Origin: Pseudomonadota bacterium
GTDB taxonomy: Bacteria > Pseudomonadota > Alphaproteobacteria > SHVP01
DNA: 64,000 nucleotides
Reading direction: 5' to 3'
Assembly: GCA_027622715.1 (NCBI GenBank)
Contig: JAQBYN010000013.1
Coordinates: 1-64,000, forward strand
Shown here: positions 47,057-57,050 of the stretch, piece by piece
Position numbering within the stretch: the stretch's first letter is position 1
Layout of the letters: each line of letters starts with the position of its first letter
Made by a program: the position numbers and the translations under genes
The notes under the pieces: model-generated
What the model was told of the DNA's origin: nothing
The model's database searches: none
Seen by the model: only the letters and a program-made list of their open reading frames with translations

Positions 47057-48736
47057 GTGGCGAAAGATAAAGAATTGCTCTTCCTGCCCCTGGGCGGGTC
47101 AGGCGAAATTGGGATGAACCTCAATCTCTACAAACACGCCGGTAAATGGTTGATGGTGGACCTCGGGATCACTTTCGCCGACGACTCGCTTCCCGGCATT
47201 GACGTTCTAACCCCAGACACGACCTTTATCGAAGGAGAGCGGGAGAATCTGCTCGCCCTCGTTCTCACCCACGCGCACGAGGATCATCTGGGTGCCGTAC
47301 CCCATCTTTGGGACCGGCTGCGTTGCCCGGTATACGCCACACCGTTCGCTGCGGCGGTACTCGAACGCAAACTCTTGGACAATGGTCATAACAAGATCCC
47401 GATCACCGTGGTCGACTACGGTGAAGAGCTGCAAATCGGACCATTCCACGTGACCTATTGGCCGATCACACATTCCATTCCCGAGGGCAGCGCCCTTACG
47501 ATTCGAACCGGCGCGGGAACGGTATTTCATACCGGGGATTGGAAGTTTGACCCGGATCCTGTGATCGGTGCGCCAACCGACGAAGAGCACCTGCGCAAGA
47601 TAGGCGACAACGGCGTTCTCGCCATGGTCTGCGACTCGACCAACGTTTTCGGTGAGGGCGAATCGGGATCTGAAGGGGCGGTCAAAGAGAGTCTGGGCCG
47701 GCTGATCGCGGAGCGGGAAGGGCGGGTCGTGATCACGACGTTCTCCTCCAACATCGCCCGAATCCGCACCGCTGCTGACATCGCAGTTTCTACAAGTCGT
47801 ACGTTGGCCGTTGCAGGACGCTCCCTGTTGCGGATGATCGAATCCGCCCGTGCGGCCGGGTACCTTACGGACATTCCGAAGGTACTGCGCGACCAGGACA
47901 TTCCTTTGTTGCCGCGCGACAAAGTCCTATTGCTCTGCACCGGTTGCCAGGGCGAGCCGCGCGGGGCGATGAGCCGAATTGCCTTTCATGACCATCCGTA
48001 TGTCGATCTCGCGCGCGGCGACACCGTCATATTCTCGTCAAAAATGATCCCGGGAAACGAGCGCGCTATCGGAACCCTCTGTAACCGCCTAGTCGAAAGC
48101 GGCATCGAGGTTCTGACCGAGCGTTCGGATTTCGTCCACGTGTCCGGCCACCCTCGGCGTGAGGAATTGAAGCGGATGTATGGATACATAAGACCCGAGA
48201 TAGCCGTTCCAGTTCACGGCGAGGCCGTCCATCTGGCCGAACACGCCTCGCTGGCGGAGAGCCTCGGTGTTCCCGTCGTCGTGACACCGTCTAATGGCAG
48301 GGTCATCAGGCTTGCGCCGGGTCCGGTAGAAGTCGTCGATCACGTGGTTAGCGGCAGGTTTGCGGTCGACGACGGGGTTTTGGTGCCAACCGACAACGAG
48401 GCAATTCGGTCTAGACGGCGATTGATGCACAATGGCGCCGTTGTGGTTGTTATGTCGCTCCAAACCGAACAACTCGACGTCCGCGTGTCGACGCTTGGTA
48501 TCGTGTCCGAATCGGGTGCCAACATCGGTGACGAAATCGGGGCAGAAATTGAGGATCAGGTCGAACGCCTGTCACAGAACCATCGTCATGACGCTGATTT
48601 ACTCGAGACGCTTGCGCGGCGCGCGATAAACCGCGTGATACGGGCTGTCTCTCAGAAACGACCATTGGTCGACGTTCAAGTCTTTCTGCCGGCTCGCCAA
48701 ACGCGCCGTCTCCGGAAGAAGGAGGGCGTACAATGA
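47057..48736 (+). CDS. rnj: Ribonuclease J
   Basis: A metallo-beta-lactamase/beta-CASP nuclease of 559 residues with 5'-exonuclease and endonuclease activity in RNA decay and maturation. The Zn motif HAHEDHLGAVPHLW is near residue 75, HTGDWKFDP near residue 165, and the beta-CASP region has SGHPRREELKRMYGYIRPEIAVPVHGE. The start is GTG at 47057, directly after the coaX stop. The ORF track start overlaps coaX. RNase J replaces or supplements RNase E functions in many alphaproteobacteria. The stop overlaps the next ATG (ATGA). Confidence 0.94.
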   Translation: MAKDKELLFLPLGGSGEIGMNLNLYKHAGKWLMVDLGITFADDSLPGIDVLTPDTTFIEGERENLLALVLTHAHEDHLGAVPHLWDRLRCPVYATPFAAAVLERKLLDNGHNKIPITVVDYGEELQIGPFHVTYWPITHSIPEGSALTIRTGAGTVFHTGDWKFDPDPVIGAPTDEEHLRKIGDNGVLAMVCDSTNVFGEGESGSEGAVKESLGRLIAEREGRVVITTFSSNIARIRTAADIAVSTSRTLAVAGRSLLRMIESARAAGYLTDIPKVLRDQDIPLLPRDKVLLLCTGCQGEPRGAMSRIAFHDHPYVDLARGDTVIFSSKMIPGNERAIGTLCNRLVESGIEVLTERSDFVHVSGHPRREELKRMYGYIRPEIAVPVHGEAVHLAEHASLAESLGVPVVVTPSNGRVIRLAPGPVEVVDHVVSGRFAVDDGVLVPTDNEAIRSRRRLMHNGAVVVVMSLQTEQLDVRVSTLGIVSESGANIGDEIGAEIEDQVERLSQNHRHDADLLETLARRAINRVIRAVSQKRPLVDVQVFLPARQTRRLRKKEGVQ

Positions 48737-49137
48737 TCGGCAGACTCAACCATGTGGCCATTGTGGTCCCCGACCTACAATCCGCTTCGGCCCTGTACCG
48801 CGACACTCTTGGCGCTTCCGTCACGCCACCCCATGATTTGCCCGACCACGGGGTCACCACGGTGTTTATCGAGCTGCCCAATACGAAGATCGAGCTCCTT
48901 CACCCATTTGGGAAGGATTCGCCGATCGCCGGATTCCTGGAAAAGAACCCGACCGGCGGCATGCACCACATTTGCTATGAGGTTGAAGATATCAATGAAG
49001 CGCGTGACCGGCTGGTCAACGCTGGAGCCCGGATTCTCGGTAGTGGTGAGCCTCGTATTGGGGCGCACGGAAAACCTGTCTTGTTTCTCCACCCCAAAGA
49101 CTTCAATGGAACGTTGGTCGAATTGGAGCAGGCTTAA
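48733..49137 (+). CDS. mce: Methylmalonyl-CoA epimerase
   Basis: A 134-residue VOC-fold enzyme that interconverts (2R)- and (2S)-methylmalonyl-CoA in propionyl-CoA breakdown. The N-terminal LNHVAIVVPDLQSA supplies the first metal His, GGMHHICYEVEDI the second, and the C-terminal GTLVELEQA the Glu ligand. Length is normal. It overlaps rnj by ATGA and precedes a DUF1467 gene by 3 bases, so it sits in the tail of the nuo-birA-coaX-rnj run. No mutase gene is in the window. Confidence 0.93.
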   Translation: MIGRLNHVAIVVPDLQSASALYRDTLGASVTPPHDLPDHGVTTVFIELPNTKIELLHPFGKDSPIAGFLEKNPTGGMHHICYEVEDINEARDRLVNAGARILGSGEPRIGAHGKPVLFLHPKDFNGTLVELEQA

Positions 49138-49140
49138 GTT

Positions 49141-49386
49141 ATGGGGGTGGTCACGAGTTTGGCGGTCTATTTCGTCGTCTGGTGGATCACGCTTTTCATG
49201 GTCCTGCCCTGGGGCAACAACCCCGACGCGGACGTACAAGAGGGCAACGTCCCGAGTGCACCAGCGAAACCCCGGATCGGCCTGAAAGCCGCCATCACCA
49301 CGGTAGTGGCGGGCGCTATTTGGCTAATAATCTGGTTTGTGGTGAGAAGTAATCTTATTCCACTGAGGGATACAGGCGCTATTTAA
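49141..49386 (+). CDS. DUF1467 family small membrane protein
   Basis: An 81-residue protein with two transmembrane helices (about residues 5-25 and 52-73). The first has AVYFVVWWITLFMVLPWG, the signature of the DUF1467 family found upstream of proS in many alphaproteobacteria. Function is unknown. A short hydrophilic loop with ADVQEGNVPSAPAKPRIG joins the helices. A probable terminator lies about 45 bases after the stop, so it may end this long transcription run. Confidence 0.85.
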   Translation: MGVVTSLAVYFVVWWITLFMVLPWGNNPDADVQEGNVPSAPAKPRIGLKAAITTVVAGAIWLIIWFVVRSNLIPLRDTGAI

Positions 49387-49432
49387 TCTGAAGGCTTAGA
49401 TATGAAGGTTAAACGACTGGTCCAAAAAGAAA

Positions 49433-49457
49433 AAGCAAGGCCTCTCGGCCTCGCTTT
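49433..49457 (+). terminator. Probable terminator after DUF1467 gene
   Basis: The stem AAGCAAGGCC/GGCCTCGCTT has nine of ten pairs (one A-C mismatch) with loop tctc. An A-rich run (aaaaagaaaaa) precedes it, and its T side is mostly inside the stem (gctttcag). Position at the end of a co-directional run supports the call. Confidence 0.5.
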
Positions 49458-49566
49458 CAGCAATTCCTGGGCCCGTTGGGGCTCCATTTAGCGTTTGTTG
49501 ATTGTTCCTCCCTAAACTCGGGCTGGGGCTTTGCCCTGCAACCTAAGCGAGGCAAACATTAACGCG

Positions 49567-50109
49567 ATGGGTATGGGGCGTCATCCACTATATCTCTCTC
49601 GGAAACGAATTTTCCTGTTGACTCCGAGGAACGTCAATCGGCTCACGATTCCTCAGCGAATCGCCCTAGGGATGGCAGTTTTCCTCGCTTTTTTTGCCGC
49701 CCATCGGTCGGATGCGCTGGCGCAAAATGCTTCCCCGGAGGCGACTTCTGCCATCGGCAAAATGATGCTTAGCCGGGAGAGTTGTCGGGCAGTGGTTCGA
49801 TATGTCGATACCGGGGATGCGGCTTTCAAACCTGGCGTTGACGTTCAAGGACGGCCCGTTGTCGGCGCCAATCTTTCAGAATCGAGTGCGACCGTCGTTC
49901 CGTCCGATGTCACATTTACGCTGACGCTTCGACTAGGCGACCTCGTTCCCGGCATCGCCTCCAGTCTCGCCGAATCCTCGGCGCCTGTTGGGGAGGTTTC
50001 GATCCGTGGCAATGACGTTCTACTCAACGGTCAATCACTCAATGATGCTCAAGCGAATATCTTGGCGCTCGCCTGCAAAGCGCATCTCAAAGACAGCGAC
50101 GGACGATGA
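49567..50109 (+). CDS. Hypothetical secreted protein upstream of proS
   Basis: No family recognised. From the ATG at 49567 the product is 180 residues. Residues 29-52 ([23 protein letters not shown]) form a signal peptide with a likely AQ cleavage. The mature part has two cysteines (in SRESCRAVV and ALACKAHLK) that could form a disulfide and a beta-rich middle ([17 protein letters not shown]). A charged, arginine-rich N-terminus of about 28 residues precedes the signal, so the true start may be further in. It lies 88 bases before proS. Confidence 0.55.
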   Translation: MGMGRHPLYLSRKRIFLLTPRNVNRLTIPQRIALGMAVFLAFFAAHRSDALAQNASPEATSAIGKMMLSRESCRAVVRYVDTGDAAFKPGVDVQGRPVVGANLSESSATVVPSDVTFTLTLRLGDLVPGIASSLAESSAPVGEVSIRGNDVLLNGQSLNDAQANILALACKAHLKDSDGR

Positions 50110-50197
50110 TCATCCTCGGTTACGTTGCGCGCTGGATTCGCTTTGCATAAAGTCAGGCCGCTTTCGATCATCGAACTCCTTTCCTCCTGAGGCGCAA

Positions 50198-51517
50198 ATG
50201 CGGTTATCGCAATTCTTCCTACCCACGCTGAAGGAAGTCCCCTCCGAAGCTCAAATCGTTTCGCACCAACTAATGCTTCGTGCAGGCATGATCCGGCAGT
50301 CATCCGCGGGTATCTATTCTTGGCTACCGCTTGGCTATCGTGTTCTGCGCAAGATCGAGCAAATTGTCCGCGAGGAGCAAGACGCGGCCGGCTGCCAGGA
50401 ATTGCTGATGCCGACCATCCAACCGGCCGATATCTGGCGCGAGAGTGGCCGGTATGACGACTACGGCAAGGAAATGCTGCGCATCACCGATCGGCATGGC
50501 CGCGAGATGCTCTACGGTCCAACCAACGAAGAACTCATCACCGAAATCGTTAAAGCCTCGGTCCGAAGCTACCGAGACCTCCCGAAACTCCTGTATCACG
50601 TCCAATGGAAGTTCCGGGACGAGGTTCGCCCACGGTTCGGCGTCATGCGCGGTCGCGAGTTCTTAATGAAGGACAGTTATTCGTTCGACCTGGACCGCGA
50701 AGGAGCTCGCCGCGCCTACAACAAGATGTTTGTGACATACCTTCGCACCTACGCCCGAATGGGACTGAAAGCGATCCCAATGCAAGCGGACACCGGTCCG
50801 ATCGGCGGCGACCTGAGCCACGAATTCATTATTCTGGCACAGACTGGCGAGAGCGAAGTGTTTTGCGATCGAGAGCTAATCGAACGGGACGTTCTCAGCG
50901 AGGCTGTGGACCTCGATGGCGATTTGCAACCGGTCGTCGATACCTGGACGTCGCGCTACGCAGCAACCGATGAAATGCATGAACCCACTCGTTTCGAAGC
51001 GGAGGTCCCCGAGGACCGCCGGGTAAGCGCCCGAGGCATCGAGGTCGGCCATATCTTCTATTTCGGTACCAAATACTCCGAGGCAATGGGCGCGACCGTG
51101 GCAAACCAGGAGGGCCTGCAAGTCCCCATGGAGATGGGCTCTTACGGGATCGGCGTATCGCGGCTGGTCGGCGCCATTATCGAAGCCTGCCATGACGAGG
51201 CTGGCATCGTCTGGCCCCGGTCCGTCGCACCGTTCGACGTGGGTCTAATCAATCTCAAAGTGGGCGATCTCGCCTGCGACAAGGCCGCTTCGGACATGTA
51301 CCAAAGCCTTCGGCTAGCCGGTCTGGATGTTCTGTACGACGACGCGGACGAGCGTGCAGGCGTCAAGTTTGCCAACATGGACCTAATCGGCTTGCCATTT
51401 CAGGTCGTGGTCGGGCCGCGTGGGCTCAAAACGGGTGTTGTCGAAATCAAGAACCGCGCAACTGGCAAGCGCTACGAGCTATCGCCGGAATCTGCGCTAG
51501 CGCACCTGACCGTGTAG
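50198..51517 (+). CDS. proS: Prolyl-tRNA synthetase (short alphaproteobacterial type)
   Basis: Charges tRNA-Pro. From the ATG at 50198 (the ORF track extends into the previous gene) the enzyme has 439 residues. Class II motifs are present: motif 1 in [23 protein letters not shown], motif 2 in [27 protein letters not shown], and motif 3 in [16 protein letters not shown]. The C-terminal anticodon-binding domain ends with the [11 protein letters not shown] segment. The roughly 180-residue INS editing domain of bacterial type ProRS is absent, as is usual in alphaproteobacteria. TGAGG 8 bases upstream supports the start. Confidence 0.95.
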   Translation: MRLSQFFLPTLKEVPSEAQIVSHQLMLRAGMIRQSSAGIYSWLPLGYRVLRKIEQIVREEQDAAGCQELLMPTIQPADIWRESGRYDDYGKEMLRITDRHGREMLYGPTNEELITEIVKASVRSYRDLPKLLYHVQWKFRDEVRPRFGVMRGREFLMKDSYSFDLDREGARRAYNKMFVTYLRTYARMGLKAIPMQADTGPIGGDLSHEFIILAQTGESEVFCDRELIERDVLSEAVDLDGDLQPVVDTWTSRYAATDEMHEPTRFEAEVPEDRRVSARGIEVGHIFYFGTKYSEAMGATVANQEGLQVPMEMGSYGIGVSRLVGAIIEACHDEAGIVWPRSVAPFDVGLINLKVGDLACDKAASDMYQSLRLAGLDVLYDDADERAGVKFANMDLIGLPFQVVVGPRGLKTGVVEIKNRATGKRYELSPESALAHLTV

Positions 51518-51556
51518 TGCTCTTGAGTGAAACCACGACCGCGGAGGCGGTCTAGG

Positions 51557-52801
51557 ATGTTTTCAGTCTTTGAATGGATGGTGGCGCTGCGCTACCTCCG
51601 AGCCCGACGAGCGGAAGGGTTCATTTCCGTCATCGCCGGATTCTCGTTGCTGGGCATTGCGCTGGGTGTAGCCACCCTAATTGTCGTTTTGTCTGTGATG
51701 AACGGATTTCGGGCAGAACTACTCGGTCGCATTCTTGGGCTTAACGGGCACATCCTCGTGCAAGGGATCAGCGCGCCCCTTCAGGATTACGACGATCTCG
51801 CGGCGCGAATCGCAAATGTCGGTGGCGTTGTCCGCGCCAGCCCCATCATTGAGGGGCAGGTCATGGCGACCTCCCGGCATTCCGCGTCAGGGGCGCTGGT
51901 GCGAGGGATGCGTCCGGCGGACATGAAAGGGCACGAAATCCTCGCCGAGGGAATTGTGGCCGGGTCCATAGATACCCTCGATGCCCGCAACGACATTGTC
52001 GTTGGCCGCCGCCTTGCCAACCGACTTGGAATTGGGGTCGGCGACTCCGCAACGCTGATTTCGCCGCAGGGCACATCAACACCGGTAGGGACGGTGCCAA
52101 GGTCAAAGACCTACCGAGTTGCAGCCTTGTTCGATGTCGGGATGTTCGAATACGACTCAACGTTCATTTTCATGCCACTTGAGGCGGCCCAAATCTATTT
52201 CCGGCAACGAGAGAGTGTGAGTGCAATCGAGGTCATCCTCGACGACCCAGACGAAGTAAATCTTGCCCGAGAAAACTTGTTTCCGCTCACAAGTGGCCGA
52301 GAGCGTTTAAGCGACTGGCAACAAGTTAACTCTTCCTACTTCACCGCATTGCAGGTCGAGCGCAACGTTATGTTCCTGATCCTGACCCTCATCATCCTGG
52401 TGGCGGCGTTTAACATCATCTCCAGCCTGATCATGTTGGTGAAGGATAAAGGTCGGGATATTGCCATCCTGAGAACGATGGGCGCGACGCGCGGCAGCAT
52501 CATGCGAATCTTTTTCTTGGCCGGCGCGAGTATTGGGGTCGTCGGCACATTTTCGGGGTTAGCCCTCGGCGTTGCTTTCGCCGATAACATTGCGACGCTT
52601 CAAAGGTGGTTGGAGGGATTGACCGGCACCGACTTGTTCGCGGCCGAGGTCTATTTTCTGTCTCAACTTCCCGCCAAAATAGACTGGAGCGAGGTAACGA
52701 TTGTCGTGCTCATGGGCCTCGGTCTGTCTTTGTTGGCGACAATCTATCCCTCGTGGCGCGCCGCGCGGCTCGATCCAGTCGAAGCCCTACGCTACGAATG
52801 A
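51557..52801 (+). CDS. lolC: Lipoprotein-releasing ABC transporter permease LolC/E
   Basis: A 414-residue inner-membrane permease that releases lipoproteins for transfer to LolA. The N-terminal helix follows [48 protein letters not shown] large periplasmic MacB-like domain (about residues 45-275) comes next, then three FtsX-type helices (from [21 protein letters not shown]). The ATG at 51557 is chosen because it begins the conserved FSVFEW and GGAGG lies upstream. One permease plus LolD overlaps by four bases (ATGA), as in genomes with a single LolC/E gene. Confidence 0.93.
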   Translation: MFSVFEWMVALRYLRARRAEGFISVIAGFSLLGIALGVATLIVVLSVMNGFRAELLGRILGLNGHILVQGISAPLQDYDDLAARIANVGGVVRASPIIEGQVMATSRHSASGALVRGMRPADMKGHEILAEGIVAGSIDTLDARNDIVVGRRLANRLGIGVGDSATLISPQGTSTPVGTVPRSKTYRVAALFDVGMFEYDSTFIFMPLEAAQIYFRQRESVSAIEVILDDPDEVNLARENLFPLTSGRERLSDWQQVNSSYFTALQVERNVMFLILTLIILVAAFNIISSLIMLVKDKGRDIAILRTMGATRGSIMRIFFLAGASIGVVGTFSGLALGVAFADNIATLQRWLEGLTGTDLFAAEVYFLSQLPAKIDWSEVTIVVLMGLGLSLLATIYPSWRAARLDPVEALRYE

Positions 52802-53538
52802 CCGAGACCCCCGCCGCCGCGCCGAAACCCGCGCTCGAACTGCGCGGCATCACGAAGGCCTTCCAGCAAGGCGGGCACACGGTGAGCGTTCTGCGCGGTG
52901 CGGCGCTGCAGATTCATCGCGGGGAGACAATTGCGCTGCTGGGTCCGTCGGGCGCCGGAAAGTCTACCCTGCTTCAAGTCGCGGGACTTCTCGACACGCC
53001 CGATAGCGGCGATGTCATCGTCGGTGGGTACACGTCGAATGGTCTGTCCGAGCGGGAACGGACTCGTCTACGACGAGACACACTGGGTTTCGTCTATCAA
53101 TTTCATCACCTACTACCGGAATTCTCCGCCTTGGAAAACATCGTCCTGCCACAACTTATTGGCGGCGTGGCCCGACGCGCGGCCAAAGAACGCGCAATGA
53201 CATTGCTACGCAGCTTGGGGGTCGAACATCGAGCGGCGCACCGGCCAGCCCAATTGTCCGGCGGTGAACAACAGCGGGTCGCGATCGCTCGAGCCCTGGC
53301 GAATGAACCGGCCGTCCTCCTGGCCGATGAGCCCACGGGGAATCTCGACGCGAAGACCGCTGAACAGGTCTTCGGCCAATTGCAGGCGCTCGTTGCTGGG
53401 GCCGGACTGGCGGCACTCATCGCGACACACAATGAGGCGTTAGCCAAACGCATGAATCGGATCGTGCGACTGGTCGATGGTGTGCTGGTTCAGGATTCAT
53501 CCACAGAAATCTCCGCAGGCCCGCGCCAAAGAGGCTGA
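52798..53538 (+). CDS. lolD: Lipoprotein-releasing ABC transporter ATP-binding protein LolD
   Basis: The ATPase partner of LolC, 246 residues. Walker A is GPSGAGKST, the ABC signature is [15 protein letters not shown], and Walker B is [13 protein letters not shown]. The family leader [27 protein letters not shown] opens the domain. The ATG at 52798 overlaps the lolC stop (ATGA). The ORF track extends 64 codons upstream into lolC. It is followed 32 bases later by dnaE. Confidence 0.94.
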   Translation: MTETPAAAPKPALELRGITKAFQQGGHTVSVLRGAALQIHRGETIALLGPSGAGKSTLLQVAGLLDTPDSGDVIVGGYTSNGLSERERTRLRRDTLGFVYQFHHLLPEFSALENIVLPQLIGGVARRAAKERAMTLLRSLGVEHRAAHRPAQLSGGEQQRVAIARALANEPAVLLADEPTGNLDAKTAEQVFGQLQALVAGAGLAALIATHNEALAKRMNRIVRLVDGVLVQDSSTEISAGPRQRG

Positions 53539-53570
53539 CAGGGTCCCATCGCTGTGAAATCTTTGCCGCG

Positions 53571-56500
53571 ATGACACCGCCGAAGTTTGTACACCTCCAC
53601 GTTCATACAGCGTTCTCGTTGTCCGAGGGCGCGCTTCGCATAAAGGCACTCGTCGATCTTTGCCGGCGATTTAAGATGCCTGCCGTCGCGATGACCGATA
53701 CGGGTAATCTGTTCGGCGCCCTCGAGTTCTCGCTGGCGAGCGCCAACGCCGGGGTCCAACCGATCATTGGCACATCGCTCGCGGTGGATTTCTCGACGGA
53801 ATCGCATGACGCACGCCGGCAAGAGCCTCGGCGCATCGTGCTTCTCGCCCAAAACGACGTCGGATACGGAAACCTCCTTAAACTCTCGTCGAAATCCTTT
53901 CTGGGTTCGCCAGCGGGAGAGAGCCCGCAGGTGGACGCAAAGACCTTAGCCCTGCACGCCGACGGGCTCATTGCCTTGACCGGCGGCCCCGATGGCCCGC
54001 TGGGCCACCTCCTGGAGGCCGGCCAAACAGACCACGCCGAGGATATCGTGTGTCGATTAGTGGCGATGTTTCCCGATCGCATCTACGCAGAGGTTCAGCG
54101 CCACGGATTGGGAAGGGAACAACGGATCGAAACCGCCCTTATCGAACTTGCGTACAAACATGACATTCCCTTGGTGGCGACGAACGAGGCCTACTTTGCC
54201 GATGCCGCGATGTTCGAAGCGCATGACGCATTGCTGTGCGTTGCAGGGGGCAACTACGTCAGCCAAAGCGACCGCCGACAATTGACGCCGGAGCATCGCT
54301 TCAAGTCGGCGGACGAAATGGTAATGCTGTTTAAGGATCTGCCTGAAGCTATCAAGAACACATTGGTGATTGCCCAGCGTTGCGCCGTTATGTCGCCCGT
54401 TCGCGAACCAATTCTTCCTGCATTTTCGGGGGACGGCGACGAGGCAGAGATTTTGAAACGGCAATCCGGGGAAGGATTGCGCCTCCGCCTCGAGCAGGCC
54501 GTGTTCACCCAGACCATGTCCGCCGGTGAGCGCGAGGAAAAGACCGCTAAGTATCTGGAAAAGCTCGAGTTTGAACTGAAGGTCATCATCGGGATGGGCT
54601 TCGCGGGCTATTTCTTGATCGTCGCCGATTTCATTCGGTGGGCCAAAGAGCGGGGTATTCCCGTCGGGCCCGGCCGTGGGTCAGGAGCCGGCTCGGTGAC
54701 CGCCTGGGCGCTAACGATCACCGATCTTGATCCACTTCGGTTCGGGCTGATTTTCGAACGCTTTCTCAATCCTGACCGCGTATCGATGCCTGACTTTGAT
54801 ATCGATTTCTGCCAAGAGCGGCGAGACGAAGTCATTGAGTACGTCCAGGATAAATATGGTCGTGATCGGGTCGCTCAGATCATTACGTTCGGGACCCTGC
54901 AGGCGCGTGCCGCCCTTCGTGACGTCGGGCGAGTTCTACAGCTGCCCTATGGTTTGATCGACCGCATTTGCAAGATGGTGCCGAACAACCCCGCCAATCC
55001 GGTCAAACTAAGCGAGGCGGTCGACAACGAACCGCGCATACAGCACCTCCGCCTCAACGAGGACGGGGTCGATAAACTGCTGGATATTGCGATCAAGCTC
55101 GAAGGCCTCTACCGCCATGCGTCGACTCACGCAGCGGGCGTCGTAATTGGGGATCGACCGCTCGATGAGTTGGTCCCTCTGTACCGCGACCCGCGGTCAG
55201 ATATGCCCGTTACTCAATTCCCGATGAAATATGCGGAGATGTCCGGGCTAGTAAAGTTCGACTTTCTCGGACTGAAGACGCTAACGGTCATCGATCGGGC
55301 GCAAAAAATGCTGGCCGAACGCGACATCGATATCGATATCGCCCAAATTCCGCTCGACGATGAGCGAAGCTACGAGATGCTGCAACGCGCCGAATCAATT
55401 GGCGTTTTCCAGTTTGAATCGAGCGGCATGCGAGACCTTCTGCGCGAAGCCGTACCCACGAACATTGAGGATTTGATCGCGCTTGTGGCTCTCTACCGAC
55501 CGGGCCCGATGGAAAATATCCCCAAATACGTCGCCTGCAAACACGGCCGCGAGAAGCCAGAATTCCTTCACGAAACGATCGAGCCGGTCGTGGGAGAAAC
55601 CTACGGTGTGATCATCTACCAAGAACAGGTGATGCAGATCGCACAGGTATTCGCGGGCTATACCTTGGGGCAGGCTGACCTACTGCGGCGCGCCATGGGC
55701 AAGAAAATCAAAGAGGAAATGGCCGCTCAGCGCGCTGTCTTCGTTAACGGCGCCGTTGAACGTGGCGTCGACAAGGGGCGAGCCGAATATGTTTTCGACT
55801 TGGTCGACAAGTTCGCCGGCTACGGTTTCAACAAAGCGCATTCCGCCGGCTATGCCCTCGTCGCATACCAAACCGCTTGGCTCAAAGCCAATCATCCGGT
55901 CGAGTTTTTTGCCGCGTCGATGGGTCTGGAACTAGCCAACACCGACAAGCTCAATGTCTTCCGTAAAGAAGTCGTCAGATCGGGCATCGAACTACTGGCG
56001 CCCGATATCAACAAATCAGGGGCGAATTTCCGAGTGGAGCTGCATGACGGCAAGGGCGCTGTCCGGTATGCACTCGCGGCCGTTAAGAATGTTGGCAAGC
56101 AAGCGATGGAGGCCGTCGTCGCTGAACGCGACGCCAATGGCCCGTTTCTCTCTCTATTAGATTTCGCGCAGCGACTAGACCCGCAACACGTGAACAAACG
56201 CCAGCTCGAGAATCTGGCGCGGTGTGGGGTCTTTGATTCGCTCAATCCGAACCGGGCCCAGGTGTGCGCCGCCGCGGACCTGATCATGCGCCATGCGTCA
56301 TTTGCTGCAGACGAACGCGACAGTCATCAATCAAGCCTGTTCGGCGGCATTGCCACCGAGGCGAGTGGTCTCCAACTTCCCAACGTCGCGGCTTGGCGCG
56401 AAATGGAAGTCCTCCATCAAGAATTTGAGGCGATCGGGTTCTACCTTTCAGCACATCCGCTAGATAATTACGGGGTGACATTGGAAAGGCTCGGGGTCAC

Positions 56501-57041
56501 GCGCTTTGCTGACCTAGAGAAACGCCTCAACGGTGAAACCAAGCGGGTCAAGTTGGCCGGCTGCGTTGAGGGCCGCCAGGAACGCACATCGTCGCGTGGG
56601 AACAAGTTTGCATTCATCCAACTATCCGACGCCAGTGGCGCGTTTGAAGCGACCGTATTCTCAGAGACCCTGTCGGCGCATCGCGACCTACTGGAAATCG
56701 GACAAAAAGTCCTGCTGGCCGTCGACGCCAAACTTGACGAAGGCCAGATCCGTTTAACCACCCAGGGCGTTCAGCGATTGGATGATGCCGCTGTTCAGAG
56801 TGACGTAGGACTTGAGATATTTCTCAAACCTGAAGCAGCCAAGAACCCCAAGGTCATCGCCGAATTGCATGCCCACCTTGGCCCGGCGGCGAGCGGCAAG
56901 GGCAGGGTGTGCCTCCACATGTTTCTTGAGGATCAGCTGCGCGAGGTCGACATTGATTTGCCCGGAGGATTCCGAATTACGCCCGAGGTTCGCGCCGAAC
57001 TGGCCCACGTTTCAGGCGTGGCGCGGCTACAGGAAATCTAG
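53571..57041 (+). CDS. dnaE: DNA polymerase III subunit alpha
   Basis: The replicative polymerase, 1156 residues. The N-terminal PHP domain starts HLHVHTAFSLSEGAL. The catalytic palm has the aspartates in SMPDFDIDFCQERRDEVIEYV near residue 405, and the VGPGRGSGAGSV loop precedes it. After the fingers (YGFNKAHSAGYALVAYQTAWLK), the C-terminal part has an OB-fold (VKLAGCVEGRQERTSSRGNKFAFIQLSD). Length is normal. No strong ribosome-binding site is obvious. An amidase gene starts 9 bases after the stop. Confidence 0.96.
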   Translation: MTPPKFVHLHVHTAFSLSEGALRIKALVDLCRRFKMPAVAMTDTGNLFGALEFSLASANAGVQPIIGTSLAVDFSTESHDARRQEPRRIVLLAQNDVGYGNLLKLSSKSFLGSPAGESPQVDAKTLALHADGLIALTGGPDGPLGHLLEAGQTDHAEDIVCRLVAMFPDRIYAEVQRHGLGREQRIETALIELAYKHDIPLVATNEAYFADAAMFEAHDALLCVAGGNYVSQSDRRQLTPEHRFKSADEMVMLFKDLPEAIKNTLVIAQRCAVMSPVREPILPAFSGDGDEAEILKRQSGEGLRLRLEQAVFTQTMSAGEREEKTAKYLEKLEFELKVIIGMGFAGYFLIVADFIRWAKERGIPVGPGRGSGAGSVTAWALTITDLDPLRFGLIFERFLNPDRVSMPDFDIDFCQERRDEVIEYVQDKYGRDRVAQIITFGTLQARAALRDVGRVLQLPYGLIDRICKMVPNNPANPVKLSEAVDNEPRIQHLRLNEDGVDKLLDIAIKLEGLYRHASTHAAGVVIGDRPLDELVPLYRDPRSDMPVTQFPMKYAEMSGLVKFDFLGLKTLTVIDRAQKMLAERDIDIDIAQIPLDDERSYEMLQRAESIGVFQFESSGMRDLLREAVPTNIEDLIALVALYRPGPMENIPKYVACKHGREKPEFLHETIEPVVGETYGVIIYQEQVMQIAQVFAGYTLGQADLLRRAMGKKIKEEMAAQRAVFVNGAVERGVDKGRAEYVFDLVDKFAGYGFNKAHSAGYALVAYQTAWLKANHPVEFFAASMGLELANTDKLNVFRKEVVRSGIELLAPDINKSGANFRVELHDGKGAVRYALAAVKNVGKQAMEAVVAERDANGPFLSLLDFAQRLDPQHVNKRQLENLARCGVFDSLNPNRAQVCAAADLIMRHASFAADERDSHQSSLFGGIATEASGLQLPNVAAWREMEVLHQEFEAIGFYLSAHPLDNYGVTLERLGVTRFADLEKRLNGETKRVKLAGCVEGRQERTSSRGNKFAFIQLSDASGAFEATVFSETLSAHRDLLEIGQKVLLAVDAKLDEGQIRLTTQGVQRLDDAAVQSDVGLEIFLKPEAAKNPKVIAELHAHLGPAASGKGRVCLHMFLEDQLREVDIDLPGGFRITPEVRAELAHVSGVARLQEI

Positions 57042-57050
57042 GCGGCACGT

